Assembly (NCBI RefSeq): GCF_003967515.1 | Contig: NZ_BIFQ01000001.1 | Location: forward strand, 3,224,001 to 3,288,000 | Reading direction: 5' to 3' | Source of the DNA: Dictyobacter aurantiacus | GTDB taxonomy: Bacteria > Chloroflexota > Ktedonobacteria > Ktedonobacterales > Ktedonobacteraceae | DNA length: 64,000 nt | Shown: positions 40,249-49,387 of the stretch, piece by piece | Layout: each line of letters opens with the position of its first letter | Position numbering within the stretch: position 1 is the first letter of the stretch | Program-made: the position numbers and the translations under genes | The notes under the pieces: model-generated | What the model was told of the DNA's origin: nothing | Seen by the model: the letters and a program-made list of their open reading frames with translations, nothing else | The model's database searches: none

Positions 40249-43200
40249 TACGCCCAGATGAGGCGGAGAGTTCGGATCCTTGCTCCTCTTTTAACAGCCT
40301 CTGCACACGCCTACTAGAGGGACGCGCTTCCAATGATTCATAGAAGCCCAGCGCCTGTTCCAGATAATAACGCATCAACTCCATATCGCTGTTATGCTGT
40401 CCATTGTTGATGGAGATATCGGCGCGGGCCCGGTAGAGCAATCCCAGGTTATACAGCGTATGGGCGCGTTCCCAGGGCAGATCCAATTCCTCACAATACT
40501 TGAGAGAGCGGCGCAGATCTTCTTCGGCCTGTTCCCATTGCAACTTTTGCATCAGCATCTTCCCACGTGCCCGCAGGGCGACTGCCAGACTTTTGCGCGA
40601 CCCGGCCTCTTCGCAGAGCTTGATTGCCCGGTCAAATAGAGCCTCTTCTCCAGCACTGTTGTCGGTATTGATCAGTAAGTCCACCAGTGTTGCCAGTATC
40701 GCGGGATTAGGGAACGGCTCGCTGAGCTCAAACTTGATGCGATAATCGGACAGAGCCTGTTCCCAATCCTCCTGTGCGAGGTGGATGGCGTGCAGGCGGG
40801 TTGAGGGCGGAGCGCCTTCCGTGTACGCCTCCCGATCGCTCTGCTGGATAACCAGGCGCTTATACTGCTGGGCGTATCTATCTCCATCTTCCTGTCGGCC
40901 CTGATGATAAGCGATGGTTGCCAGCGTTTCCAGCGCCCATAGCTGGCGCTTCTCATCCTGTTGATATTTTTCAACAAATTGCAGAATATCTTGAGCTACC
41001 TGCTGCGCATCGCTCCAGCGATTCCAACGGTACCAGGTACGCATGCGCCCGACCATGCCAGTGAGCACCATAGAGGGGCTCTCCATGCTGAGCGCATTGC
41101 TCCAGGCCCGGCCATAGTATGTCAGGGCGACGGCATATTCTCCTACCTGTTCGTAGGCGCTCCCTAACGAAAAATAGAGGTCGTAGAGCTCTTCTCGGTC
41201 CTGGATACGGTCCTCAAGTTGCAAACGTCTCTCTTGTAGCTCTAGTGCTCTCTTATACTGATGATACTCAAAGTAGATAAATCCCATGGCATCCAGAGTT
41301 AGAGAGAGGGTGCGCGGATTATTCAACTCCTCCGCCATCTGTAGCGCTTCATTTCCACTGAGCAGAGCCTGGTCCGCCAGCCAGGCTTTTTGATCGTGGG
41401 GCGCTGCCCCTAACTGGCGAATATACCAGAAAGCCAGGTAGGTGCGAAAAGCGATATGTTCACGGCTGGCAGGTGTCCCTTCCAGAAGCTTCAGGCCCGC
41501 ATCGATATACTGGCGTATCTCCTGTGGATCGGGCTGGTTATCAAAGCGTGGCAGCCAGCGCGTCGCCAACAGTGACATTCTTTCATATAGTTCTATCAGG
41601 TGCGATTTATTTGCCTGCATCTCATCCTGGGGAATCAACTGTAGCGCGCGGCGCGACTGACGCCAGGCCTCATCAAGGTTGCCGTGCTGCGCATGAGCCT
41701 GTCCGATCTTGGCCAGCATAATGCTCTGGGTTAACTTATCCGCGTGCGATTCGCTCAGCAACTCAAACGCGTCATTATAAGCCTGCAGGGCACGCAGGGA
41801 GTAGTAGCTATCCATGGCCTGATCACCGGTCAGGGTCAGATATTTGACGGCTCGATCGCGCAAGTTTTCCCGAGTCAGGCGGATCGGGGGTGCCGTAGGA
41901 TGATGCTGATTATAGATTTCAATATAGTCGATGGCGGCGTTGGGCGACCAGGCCGCTAGCGCGCGCTGGTAGTGATAGGCGATCAACTCGGCGAAGTTGA
42001 CCCGCTGATTGCCCGCCTGCTCATCCAGCCAGAGCGCGATGCGTGCATGCTCATGGGCGCGGCGCTGGCGAGGAATGTTGTTATACACGACGTCGCGAAT
42101 CAGGATGTGCTTAAAAATAAAGGCCCGATCTGGCGTCATAGGACTGGCCGCTTTGTTGCTGATTTCAGCGATAAAGTCGCGGCGCATCAAGGCGATCAAT
42201 GCTTCCATCACAGCCTCGGGGCTCAAGCCCTGTGACAACTCTAGCAATGAGGAAAGCCAGAAGTTGCGACCAATGATGGAGCCATGTTGTAGCACCAGTT
42301 TCTCTGTAGGATTGAGCAGATCCACACGCGCAGCCAGCACGCCCTGAATCGTATCTGGCACATGGGGGAGTGGAATCAAGTATGGACTGGTTAATAATCC
42401 CTCCTCCAGAGGCTCGTTGTTGACGGTCTGTACTGGCTGTCCTACCTCTCCCATCATTCCATGTCTGGGATACTCAACCTGCCAGTAGCTCTGACCGCGC
42501 TCCTGATCTTCTTTTCGCACTAGAATGCCCTGATCGATAAACATACGCACGATCTCTTCCACAAAGAAGGGATTGCCTTCTGAGCGTGCCAGGATGGTAT
42601 AGCGCAGCGTCTCGGGCATCTCACTGGTGTTCAGCAGAGCATCTACCAGATCGTTGCTCTCTTCCCAGGTCAAGGAATCCAGTTCGATAGCAGTGAAATT
42701 CCTGTGGCCGCCCCCCCAATCGCGGCGATGCTCCAGAAAGTCGGGTCGAGCGGGACAGATAAACAGCAAGGGGACCGAGGTGAGGCGCTCGGTCAGGTAC
42801 TCGAAAAGATCCAGTAGCGCTTCATCCGCCCACTGGATATCATCAATGACCACGATGACCGGCTGTAATTCTCCCAAAGCCTCCAGCAGCACACGCCAGG
42901 CACGTAGCAAGGTACCCTGCGCGCCACTCTGCTTGTCCGTGGTATTTCTGGGAGTGGGCCTCTGCTCTGAGCGGGGACGTTCATCGTAGCCCGCAACTTC
43001 CGTTGCTGCGAGTTGCTTGCCGAGCAAGCCGCGTCCAACGCTACGCAGCAGCGTCTCCGCGATGCTTTCTGGCGACTCGTTGATCCTGGCTTTGGTAAAG
43101 GTTAAGCGCAAGAACTCAACGAAACGTTGGCGAATGATAGCGTCAGTATCTTCTTTCTGCACATGCAGAATCGTGCGCAAGATCTCGATCAGGGGCCAGT

Positions 43201-44326
43201 AGGTCAGTCCTTCCCCGTAGGGTGGACAACGACCTTTAAGGACGAGGGGCGGTGTCAACTCCCCGGTAGATGATGTGCTCTTCACCAGTTCCTGTTCGCG
43301 TGTAATAAATTCCCGCACCAGGCGCGACTTGCCGATACCAGGGGCGCCCAGGATGGTGATCAGATGGGGACGCCGCTCGGTCTGCACGCGCGCGTAGCTG
43401 GCGTGGAGCAGGGTCAGCTCCAGATCTCGGCCAACAAGTTGTGAGTTGCTGCCCGTCAGGCCACGCGGGTGCTGGGCGACGGCCAGGTTAGATTGGCGCA
43501 GGCCCTGTACCACATAGGCTGAGATCGGCTCGGACTTGCCTTTGAGATGGAGCGGTGCGATGGCCTTAAAGTCGAAGACGGCTCGGCTCGAAAGATAGGT
43601 GCGCTCCCCCACCAGGATCGTATCGGGCGTCGCCACCTGTTGCAGGCGAGCGGCGATATTCACCGCGTCACCCGTGATCAGAAAGTCGTGGTGCTGCGTG
43701 GCTGTGGCGCTGGGCGCGGCTACCTCGCCAGTATTGATGCCGATGCGCATCTGGAGCCGTGTTGCCTCGGGATCACGCGCCAGCCGATGCTCATTAAAGC
43801 TATTCAACGCGGCCTGCATATCCAGCGCGGCCCGAATAGCGCGGTCCGGATCGTCCTCGTGGGTGACCGGCGTCCCAAAGATCGCCATCACGGCATCGCC
43901 AATATATTTTTCAACCGTGCCATCGTGCTTGCGGATCTGTTCCGTCATCAAATTAAAGTAGCCGGTCAGGATCGCGCGCATATCTTCGGGATCCAGGCGA
44001 TCGGCTAGCGGGGTAGAGCCTGTGATATCGGCGAACATTACCGTCACCACGCGTCTTTCCTCAGCGGATGCCAGCAGTGAGGGATCGATCTGAGGCATGC
44101 TCAACTGCCGCGTGGGCTGTGTGGTGTCGGCATCGACCACAGGTGTGCGGACAACGGACGCTGCAGATTCGCGTCTCGGCTGTAGCGCGGTCCCGCATTC
44201 GATACAGAACTTGGCTCCTGTGGGATTAATCGTGCCGCAATTGGGGCAACCAGCCAGGCGATGTCCGCATTCCAGGCAGAATTTGGCATTGGGTGGATTG
44301 AGGGTTTGGCAGTTAGGACAACGCAT
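40205..44326 (-). CDS. Zinc-ribbon / class III nucleotide cyclase / AAA ATPase / TPR protein
   Basis: 1373 residues. Two N-terminal zinc ribbons (CPNCQTLNPPNAKFCLECG, CPNCGTINPTGAKFCIECG) precede a cyclase domain at about 92-275. The cyclase has FADITGST (metal Asp100), KYIGDAVMAIFG (Lys140, Asp144) and GDAVNIAARLQ, so it looks catalytically intact and of adenylate-cyclase type. A large AAA/STAND-like ATPase follows with LGAPGIGKSRLVREF (Walker A) and VIVVIDDIQWADEALLDLFE (Walker B). The last 500 residues are TPR units. No membrane helix. The layout fits a cytoplasmic signal-integrating cyclase. Its 3' end overlaps the WalJ-like gene. Confidence 0.92.
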   Translation of the reverse strand: MRCPNCQTLNPPNAKFCLECGHRLAGCPNCGTINPTGAKFCIECGTALQPRRESAASVVRTPVVDADTTQPTRQLSMPQIDPSLLASAEERRVVTVMFADITGSTPLADRLDPEDMRAILTGYFNLMTEQIRKHDGTVEKYIGDAVMAIFGTPVTHEDDPDRAIRAALDMQAALNSFNEHRLARDPEATRLQMRIGINTGEVAAPSATATQHHDFLITGDAVNIAARLQQVATPDTILVGERTYLSSRAVFDFKAIAPLHLKGKSEPISAYVVQGLRQSNLAVAQHPRGLTGSNSQLVGRDLELTLLHASYARVQTERRPHLITILGAPGIGKSRLVREFITREQELVKSTSSTGELTPPLVLKGRCPPYGEGLTYWPLIEILRTILHVQKEDTDAIIRQRFVEFLRLTFTKARINESPESIAETLLRSVGRGLLGKQLAATEVAGYDERPRSEQRPTPRNTTDKQSGAQGTLLRAWRVLLEALGELQPVIVVIDDIQWADEALLDLFEYLTERLTSVPLLFICPARPDFLEHRRDWGGGHRNFTAIELDSLTWEESNDLVDALLNTSEMPETLRYTILARSEGNPFFVEEIVRMFIDQGILVRKEDQERGQSYWQVEYPRHGMMGEVGQPVQTVNNEPLEEGLLTSPYLIPLPHVPDTIQGVLAARVDLLNPTEKLVLQHGSIIGRNFWLSSLLELSQGLSPEAVMEALIALMRRDFIAEISNKAASPMTPDRAFIFKHILIRDVVYNNIPRQRRAHEHARIALWLDEQAGNQRVNFAELIAYHYQRALAAWSPNAAIDYIEIYNQHHPTAPPIRLTRENLRDRAVKYLTLTGDQAMDSYYSLRALQAYNDAFELLSESHADKLTQSIMLAKIGQAHAQHGNLDEAWRQSRRALQLIPQDEMQANKSHLIELYERMSLLATRWLPRFDNQPDPQEIRQYIDAGLKLLEGTPASREHIAFRTYLAFWYIRQLGAAPHDQKAWLADQALLSGNEALQMAEELNNPRTLSLTLDAMGFIYFEYHQYKRALELQERRLQLEDRIQDREELYDLYFSLGSAYEQVGEYAVALTYYGRAWSNALSMESPSMVLTGMVGRMRTWYRWNRWSDAQQVAQDILQFVEKYQQDEKRQLWALETLATIAYHQGRQEDGDRYAQQYKRLVIQQSDREAYTEGAPPSTRLHAIHLAQEDWEQALSDYRIKFELSEPFPNPAILATLVDLLINTDNSAGEEALFDRAIKLCEEAGSRKSLAVALRARGKMLMQKLQWEQAEEDLRRSLKYCEELDLPWERAHTLYNLGLLYRARADISINNGQHNSDMELMRYYLEQALGFYESLEARPSSRRVQRLLKEEQGSELSASSGRIRAITESNPRPDPS

Positions 44327-44463
44327 ACAAATCCAGTTTTTTCTGTTCTTTCTTGGCTCCGAATTGTCTTACTTTATGCCTCTGTATTGTACAACACTTC
44401 AGCTGAGAATGAAAACTTCTTAAAGAATGTATCTTACTCCCGTCATTGTGGGGCTACTCACGC

Positions 44464-44806
44464 GCCCCCACACGCGCGTCCGCTACGCGGCCGCGCTGGT
44501 TATTTTGTGCTGGTGCATCGGGGGCGCATCCGCGCCCCCGATGCACCCATAGAAAATAGACTTGTGAGTACTGCAGGTGCAAAAGCTCAGGCAATGCTTA
44601 CGAGTGCCTATTTTCTATGGGTGCATGAGGGGCGCGGATGCGCCCCCGATACACCAGCAAAAATAGACTTGTGAGTACTGCAGGTGCAAAAGCTCAGGCA
44701 ATCTTGCGAGTGTCTATTTTCTATGGGTGCATGAGGGGCGCATCCGCGCCCCTCATGCACCCATAGAAAAAAACAGCGCGGCCGCGTAGCGGACGCGCGT
44801 GCGGGA
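44464..44806. repeat. Modular hairpin repeat, locus B (composite with inverted ends)
   Basis: Inverted ends 44470-44498 (ACACGCGCGTCCGCTACGCG onwards) and 44774-44802 match over 29 bp. Between them lie three hairpins of the type GGGTGCATSGGGGCGC / GCGCCCCSATGCACCC. They are separated by two copies of a 43-bp segment (44553-44595 and 44660-44702) containing CTTGTGAGTACTGCAGGTGC. The repeat period is 107 bp. It lies between the divergently transcribed cyclase and DUF402 genes. ORFs through it are shadows of the repeat. Confidence 0.85.
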
Positions 44807-44907
44807 GGAGTCAAACACCATCAAAAAATTGATGTTTTGAGTTCTGTATAACATCAAATACTTTTGAACCTCTTGTTTGTAAGGGTAGAGGCTGGCACAT
44901 TTTCTAC

Positions 44908-44936
44908 TTGACGTTTTCCACTTTGTTCCGTACTAT
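44908..44936 (+). promoter_or_regulatory. Promoter of the DUF402 gene
   Basis: TTGACG (44908-44913), 17 bp, TACTAT (44931-44936); the expected start is about 20 bp before the ATG at 44962. Confidence 0.6.
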
Positions 44937-44961
44937 GGATGTTGATGAAGGGAGACATGTT

Positions 44962-45519
44962 ATGCAGCGAGATTTTTTAGTCGAGAGCCATAGCTATGAT
45001 AAGATGCTGCGTGGAACGTGGCGAGCATATAAATTAAGCTCCGATCTTCAACTTGGAAATGAACAGGAATCTCCTGTGCTGGATAATTGTGTGCGCCTGT
45101 GGCTTCCCTCTGGTACTCCAATGAACTGGTCATCGGGGACGCGCAATTTGCGTAATAATTGTCTGCAATTCTTCTGGCCCGATCGCTGGTATATGCTCAG
45201 CGCATTTTACAATGAAGATGTTCTGATCCATACTTATGCTAATATCATTCAACCGGCCCAGATTTTGCTAGACCATATTTCTTATGTAGACCTGGATCTG
45301 AGTACGCTGGTCAAACCCGATCTGAGCTATGAGATTTTGACGCAGCTGGAATTTGAGCATATGGCCGAGACACTGCACTATGACGAGTCGACACGTGTCA
45401 GTGCACTGATGGCTCTGCAGACCATTACCAGCACTATCCAGCGCAGTATTGGACTATTTTCCATCGTGCCACACCAGTTGAATTTAAGCCAGTTGCATAC
45501 CAATTGCAACAAATCATAA
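44962..45519 (+). CDS. DUF402 domain protein
   Basis: About 185 residues. The stretch LQFFWPDRWYMLSAFYNEDVLIHTYANIIQPA, followed by ISYVDLDLSTLVKPDLSYEILTQLEFE, matches the DUF402 pattern, in which a YVDLDLDV-type strand supplies acidic ligands for a metal. Characterised DUF402 proteins act as nucleoside di/triphosphate phosphatases or RNA-binding nucleases. AAGGGAGA is 7 bp before the ATG at 44962; the longer frame from 44908 would start inside the promoter. The methylmalonyl-CoA epimerase gene follows 33 bp downstream. Confidence 0.8.
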   Translation: MQRDFLVESHSYDKMLRGTWRAYKLSSDLQLGNEQESPVLDNCVRLWLPSGTPMNWSSGTRNLRNNCLQFFWPDRWYMLSAFYNEDVLIHTYANIIQPAQILLDHISYVDLDLSTLVKPDLSYEILTQLEFEHMAETLHYDESTRVSALMALQTITSTIQRSIGLFSIVPHQLNLSQLHTNCNKS

Positions 45520-45552
45520 CTAAAGAGTATTTTTAAGAGGGGGAATGATTGC

Positions 45553-45957
45553 ATGCCCAGGCGTATTGATCATGTTGCCATTATTGTCCGTAATCTGGAA
45601 GATGCCTTGACCTTTTATCGTGATACTCTGGGCGTTGTCCCTACTGAGATCAAAGAGGTTCCTACCGAGCAGGTGCGCATCGCTTTTCTTCCTCTGGGTG
45701 GTCCCGCTGGTAGTCAGATAGAACTTATTGAACCGACCCTCGCTAATGCCAGTCTGCAAAAGTTTCTGGAGCGGCGGGGCGAGGGTCTTCATCACCTGTG
45801 TCTGGAGGTCGAAGATATCGATGGGGCGCTGCAAGACTTAAAGGATAAGGGCGCGGCTGTACTGGATCAGCAGCCACGTGTGGCCGCCGAAGGGCGGGCG
45901 ATCTTCCTGCATCCCAAAGCCACCAACGGCGTATTGCTGGAGCTCCTGCAAAAGTAG
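45553..45957 (+). CDS. mce: Methylmalonyl-CoA epimerase
   Basis: 134 residues of the VOC fold. It interconverts the (S) and (R) forms of methylmalonyl-CoA in propionate metabolism. Motifs are RRIDHVAIIVRNLEDALTFY (first metal His), IELIEPT, EGLHHLCLEVEDID (second His) and LLELLQK with the last Glu. This is the usual length. AGAGGGGG precedes the ATG. No mutase genes are nearby. An IS element follows 31 bp after the stop and splits what looks like this gene's terminator. Confidence 0.92.
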   Translation: MPRRIDHVAIIVRNLEDALTFYRDTLGVVPTEIKEVPTEQVRIAFLPLGGPAGSQIELIEPTLANASLQKFLERRGEGLHHLCLEVEDIDGALQDLKDKGAAVLDQQPRVAAEGRAIFLHPKATNGVLLELLQK

Positions 45958-46350
45958 CGCAAAGTCTGTATAGAAGAGCTGGTACAACGCAACATGAGAC
46001 ATCCCAAATTTTAGGGATGAACTTGTGAAAGAAGCGAGCAGTTCTCCATTTTTGAAGGAGAACTGCTCGCTTCTCTTCTCTTGCAGAACAACGTGCTTTC
46101 CCCGTTTGGCTCGCTGAAAAGCACCACTGTGCCAAAAAACGGAAAAAGAGAAAGGAGCTGGTCAACCGACTTTCCACTCCCACAGCATCCCAGCGGCTTC
46201 CACAGGGCCTAGGGGTATGCTCTTTTCGCACGCATTCGCATCCTCTGTTGGCAAGACGTGTTGTACCCGATGAACACCGGACACACGCCCACATGGTCAG
46301 CCGATGCCGACCAGAGCGTCTCTCGTCACGTGGGGAACCTCCACACCGCC

Positions 46351-47757
46351 TCAGAGCATAATGATCTGGACGCGAGGCTGGGGCCGGGGCCGGCCAGCTA
46401 CCTCCTCCCAGCGCGCAGGGATCCGTTGCCACAACCGACTCAAGGCCAGGCGCAGCCGTGCAAACGGCTGGTGTGCTTGCCGGGCATGACGGCCTGTGCG
46501 ATGACAGTAGTGCCGCAACAGCCAGCGGCGTAAGAGTTCGTAAAACGGCGCCAGCAGGCTCAGCAGAAAGGCGTAGGCCAGCGCCGCCAACAGCAGCAGT
46601 TTTTCTCGCGTCTCCCACTCCCAGAGCCGCGGGCTTTGGAAGCCCAATTCGCTCTTGTTTTCTTTCCAGGTCAGTTCGATCTGCCAGCGACGCGCATAGG
46701 CAAACATAATCCGCCAGGCATCTTCCGCGGTGGTGATGGACTCGGCGGTGAGCAGATACCAGGGCAAGCCACCTTTGCGCCGGGCCACGACCAACCACAA
46801 CGGCTGCTCAGGATGGTCGGGATGCCTCACCGCACAAGCGAGAACACTGCCCATGACCCACTGGTGACGACGGCAATCCCACACCCAGCGTTCTTGCCAT
46901 CCTCGTTTGCCGCGGGTGATTTTCCAGGCTGCACGTCGCTGACCCTGGGCATCCACGAGCTGGTAATCTTTTTTCCAGCGCAGCACAAAGCGCAACGAGA
47001 ACGCCAGCAACAGACCCAGCCAGAAACTGCTGGCGAAGCCTTGATCAAAGACATGCATCACCTCGCGTCCCCAGAGCAGAACGCCTTGCAGTAACAGTTT
47101 GGCTTGTTCATCGCGTTTGAAGGAAGCGCGCGCCCCACGGCTGGTCCACCACCGCATGCTGGCTAGTTCAGGCGGGTCGTCTTGCTGCTCGCTGCCGACC
47201 AGGACCACGGCCAACCAATGGAGGCCCGGCACAAAGATGGGGCCACGGGGCGGGGTGTAGTAACCTTTCTTGATATGGGTGAGTCGAGCGCCCTTACTCG
47301 AGCGCACCGGGGCAAGGTCGTCCGAGGCGATAGTTTCTGGCTTCTCCCACGCACTCTCATCCCACAGCGCCAGCACATCCCTTCCCATCTGTTTCCACCT
47401 TGTGAGACGTTGGCTGGCTCGATGCCACAGATACGAGCGGATCAGTTCAGCCGACCATTTGCGACAATGCAGCAGCCGAGACAGGCGTTTGGTTCCTGCC
47501 GGAGCTTTGTCGGGCGTCTCGAGATAGCCGCCCATTTCCGAAAGGAGCAAGCCATTGACGCGATCACGGAAGGTCAAGATCACCGCCACGGTCTGCACCA
47601 TCGTGCGCACCAGTCGTTTGTCCATGCGGCTATCGGCTTGCATGAGCAAGGGAGCCAGAAAGTGAGCCAGAGCAGTGTACAATCCCTGCGCCATCTCGGC
47701 AGGGGGATATGCTGGAACTTGTGGCTCCTCAAGCGGTGTGAGATACTGAGATGACAT
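46351..47757 (-). CDS. IS4-family transposase
   Basis: About 468 residues with a DDE catalytic set: Asp in LALWDESAWEKP, Asp in VMHVFDQGFASSF, and Glu in the exact Y(2)R(3)E(6)K signature of the IS4 family (YARRWQIELTWKENK). The C-terminus is long and basic. The ATG at 47757 lies 9 bp after AGGAGG. A GTG at 47766 overlaps that site and is unlikely. No frameshift or stop is seen, so the element may be active. ORFs on the opposite strand are shadows. Confidence 0.92.
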   Translation of the reverse strand: MSSQYLTPLEEPQVPAYPPAEMAQGLYTALAHFLAPLLMQADSRMDKRLVRTMVQTVAVILTFRDRVNGLLLSEMGGYLETPDKAPAGTKRLSRLLHCRKWSAELIRSYLWHRASQRLTRWKQMGRDVLALWDESAWEKPETIASDDLAPVRSSKGARLTHIKKGYYTPPRGPIFVPGLHWLAVVLVGSEQQDDPPELASMRWWTSRGARASFKRDEQAKLLLQGVLLWGREVMHVFDQGFASSFWLGLLLAFSLRFVLRWKKDYQLVDAQGQRRAAWKITRGKRGWQERWVWDCRRHQWVMGSVLACAVRHPDHPEQPLWLVVARRKGGLPWYLLTAESITTAEDAWRIMFAYARRWQIELTWKENKSELGFQSPRLWEWETREKLLLLAALAYAFLLSLLAPFYELLRRWLLRHYCHRTGRHARQAHQPFARLRLALSRLWQRIPARWEEVAGRPRPQPRVQIIML

Positions 47758-47762
47758 AAACA

Positions 47763-47822
47763 ACACCTCCTGGATTGACTGAATGGTGGTCTGTTTTTCC
47801 TTCAGTCTCGCTCAGGAGGTGT
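47763..47822 (-). promoter_or_regulatory. Hairpin sequestering the transposase ribosome site
   Basis: On the minus strand ACACCTCCTG (47822-47813) can pair perfectly with CAGGAGGTGT (47772-47763), which contains the ribosome site. A second stem GACTGAA / TTCAGTC extends it. Transcripts entering from outside the IS would carry the inhibitor arm. Confidence 0.7.
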
Positions 47823-48062
47823 CTTTTTACAAACCCGACCTTAAAATTCGGGATGTCTCATGTTGCTATATCTTCTATACAGGACGGCTTGAAATGTTAG
47901 ATTACATGGAACTTACAACGGCGATGGGGGGATAGACGTACTATTATTAGCAGAAAATGCCTCTGTCGATCGGGTATGGTGAGAGTATGTAGAGATGCTG
48001 CCGCATACGGTGTGTTATCTGCCATTCTAGTGGTACAATATTGATATTATAAGAGCAAATTG

Positions 48063-48827
48063 ATGTCCGTAGCCAGTAGAGAGAAGATCGTGATAAATCA
48101 GCCCCCCATCAACCCAGAGCTTATTGCTGAAAATATTGCCCATGTGCGTGCTCGCATCGCCGAATCTGCGCAGCGCGCTGGTCGACAACCTCACGAAGTC
48201 GCCCTGGTCGCTGTCTCCAAGACGAAGCCACTTGCAGATGTGAAGATGGCGTATGATTTAGGGATTAGAGATTTTGGCGAGAACCGTGTGCAGGAAGCAT
48301 TGGAGAAACTGGCAACGTTTTGCCCGCCTGATCTTCGCTGGCACATGATTGGGCATGTACAGACCAATAAGGCGCAGAAGGTATTTGGGGCCTTTCACTG
48401 TATCCATAGTGTTGACAGCTTGCATGTGGCCGAAGCGCTCCAGCGCGCTGCTGAAAAGAAGAGTCAGGTTAGCGGGGAGGATAGGCGGCAACCGATCTTG
48501 TTGCAGGTCAACGTTTCTGGTGAGGCCAGTAAAGAAGGCATGGCTCCTGATGAGGCACCAGCCATTGCGCGCCAGATCCTTTCCCTTCCGCATTTAGAAG
48601 TGCAGGGGCTGATGACTGTAGCACCGTTGGTCGATGATCCAGAGCAGGTACGTCCGGTGTTCCGTGCGCTGCGGCAGTTGCGGGACAGACTGCGTGAGGA
48701 GGTGACGGATGCCTGTTGGGATCAGCTTTCAATGGGAATGACCGATGATTATACTGTAGCGATCGAAGAGGGGGCAACTATTGTACGTGTTGGGCGTGCC
48801 ATCTTTGGTGAGCGGATCAAAAAATAG
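48063..48827 (+). CDS. yggS: YggS-family pyridoxal-phosphate homeostasis protein
   Basis: 254 residues of the alanine-racemase-like PLP-barrel family that buffers PLP levels. The PLP lysine is in LVAVSKTKPLADV. DFGENRVQEALEK, WHMIGHVQTNKAQKV, QVNVSGEASKEGM, GLMTVAP and LSMGMTDDYTVAIEEGATIVRVG are all canonical. The ATG at 48063 directly follows a TTG at 48060; ribosome-site evidence is weak. First gene of a cluster with DUF6391, yggT and yggU, as in many bacteria. Confidence 0.94.
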   Translation: MSVASREKIVINQPPINPELIAENIAHVRARIAESAQRAGRQPHEVALVAVSKTKPLADVKMAYDLGIRDFGENRVQEALEKLATFCPPDLRWHMIGHVQTNKAQKVFGAFHCIHSVDSLHVAEALQRAAEKKSQVSGEDRRQPILLQVNVSGEASKEGMAPDEAPAIARQILSLPHLEVQGLMTVAPLVDDPEQVRPVFRALRQLRDRLREEVTDACWDQLSMGMTDDYTVAIEEGATIVRVGRAIFGERIKK

Positions 48828-48890
48828 CCTGATGCTGCTCATGGCGGGCCTTTCTATCTGACAGTGTCGATGGTGCGAAAGGAGTTTTTC

Positions 48891-49385
48891 GTGAAGATTG
48901 ATGATCTGGTGTTTAGCCGACGAACACGACAAAACCATGCCCTGGAGCATGCTACTTTTACCATCCTGGGTACTATGGATCCATCGTTAAGCGCCAGCGC
49001 GCGCTCAAACTCGGACGGTTTTATTATCTTTGGTGACGTCGATCTGGGCTTGCTGAGGCGTGCCCTGGATGAGGCTCTGAGGCGCTTGCAGGCCGGCGAG
49101 GCCGAGCTGGCGATTCATCCTAACTGTGGCACCAACCTGGCGGTAGGCGTTTCTATGGTGACCATTGGCACCTTGCTGGGGATGGCCTCAAGCAATAGCC
49201 GTACCCGCGTTGCCTCGGCCGCCGCCTCTTCTGTGGCCGGCTGGATGGCCGCCCGGCCGCTGGGTGAATACGTCCAGAAGCACTTTACCACGCTGCCAGA
49301 CCTGACGGGCGTACACGTTACCAGTATCACACGCCGCAAAGTGTTTGGCTTTACCTTTGTTGATGTTCGTACAGTGCAGGAGTAG
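48891..49385 (+). CDS. DUF6391-like protein
   Basis: About 164 residues. The segment RRTRQNHALEHATFTILG is the recognisable N-terminal pattern of the family I know as DUF6391 (moderate certainty). LAIHPNCGTNLAVGVSMVTIGTLLGM gives a hydrophobic, possibly membrane-associated middle, and the end reads RKVFGFTFVDVRT. The start is probably the GTG at 48891, since AAAGGAG lies 7 bp upstream; the frame is open back to 48864. It sits between yggS and yggT, with only 2 bp to yggT. Function unknown. Confidence 0.7.
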   Translation: MKIDDLVFSRRTRQNHALEHATFTILGTMDPSLSASARSNSDGFIIFGDVDLGLLRRALDEALRRLQAGEAELAIHPNCGTNLAVGVSMVTIGTLLGMASSNSRTRVASAAASSVAGWMAARPLGEYVQKHFTTLPDLTGVHVTSITRRKVFGFTFVDVRTVQE

Positions 49386-49387
49386 CT

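Larger units (their letters stand above)
45989..47866. mobile_element. IS4-family insertion sequence (about 1.88 kb)
   Basis: Terminal inverted repeats of 25 bp with one mismatch (GCAACATGAGACATCCC then R then AATTTTA) at 45989-46013 and 47842-47866 enclose one intact transposase gene. The flanks CTGTATAGAAGA (45966) and TCTTCTATACAG (47871) are complementary, so the element probably jumped into a hairpin terminator. For that reason the exact IS ends and the target duplication cannot be read with certainty. An internal hairpin at 46031-46073 (GAAGCGAGCAGTTCTCC arms) lies near the left end. Confidence 0.88.

Noticed and set aside
44553-44702. CRISPR array at locus B
   Set aside because: Only two copies, and the intervening sequence is itself a conserved hairpin.
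44261-44814. Open frames across repeat locus B, 68-137 codons
   Set aside because: They are translations of the hairpin repeat itself; no ribosome site and no protein family.
45743-46798. 351-codon minus-strand frame over the mce end and IS left part
   Set aside because: It crosses the IS boundary and lies out of frame with the transposase, so it is a shadow.
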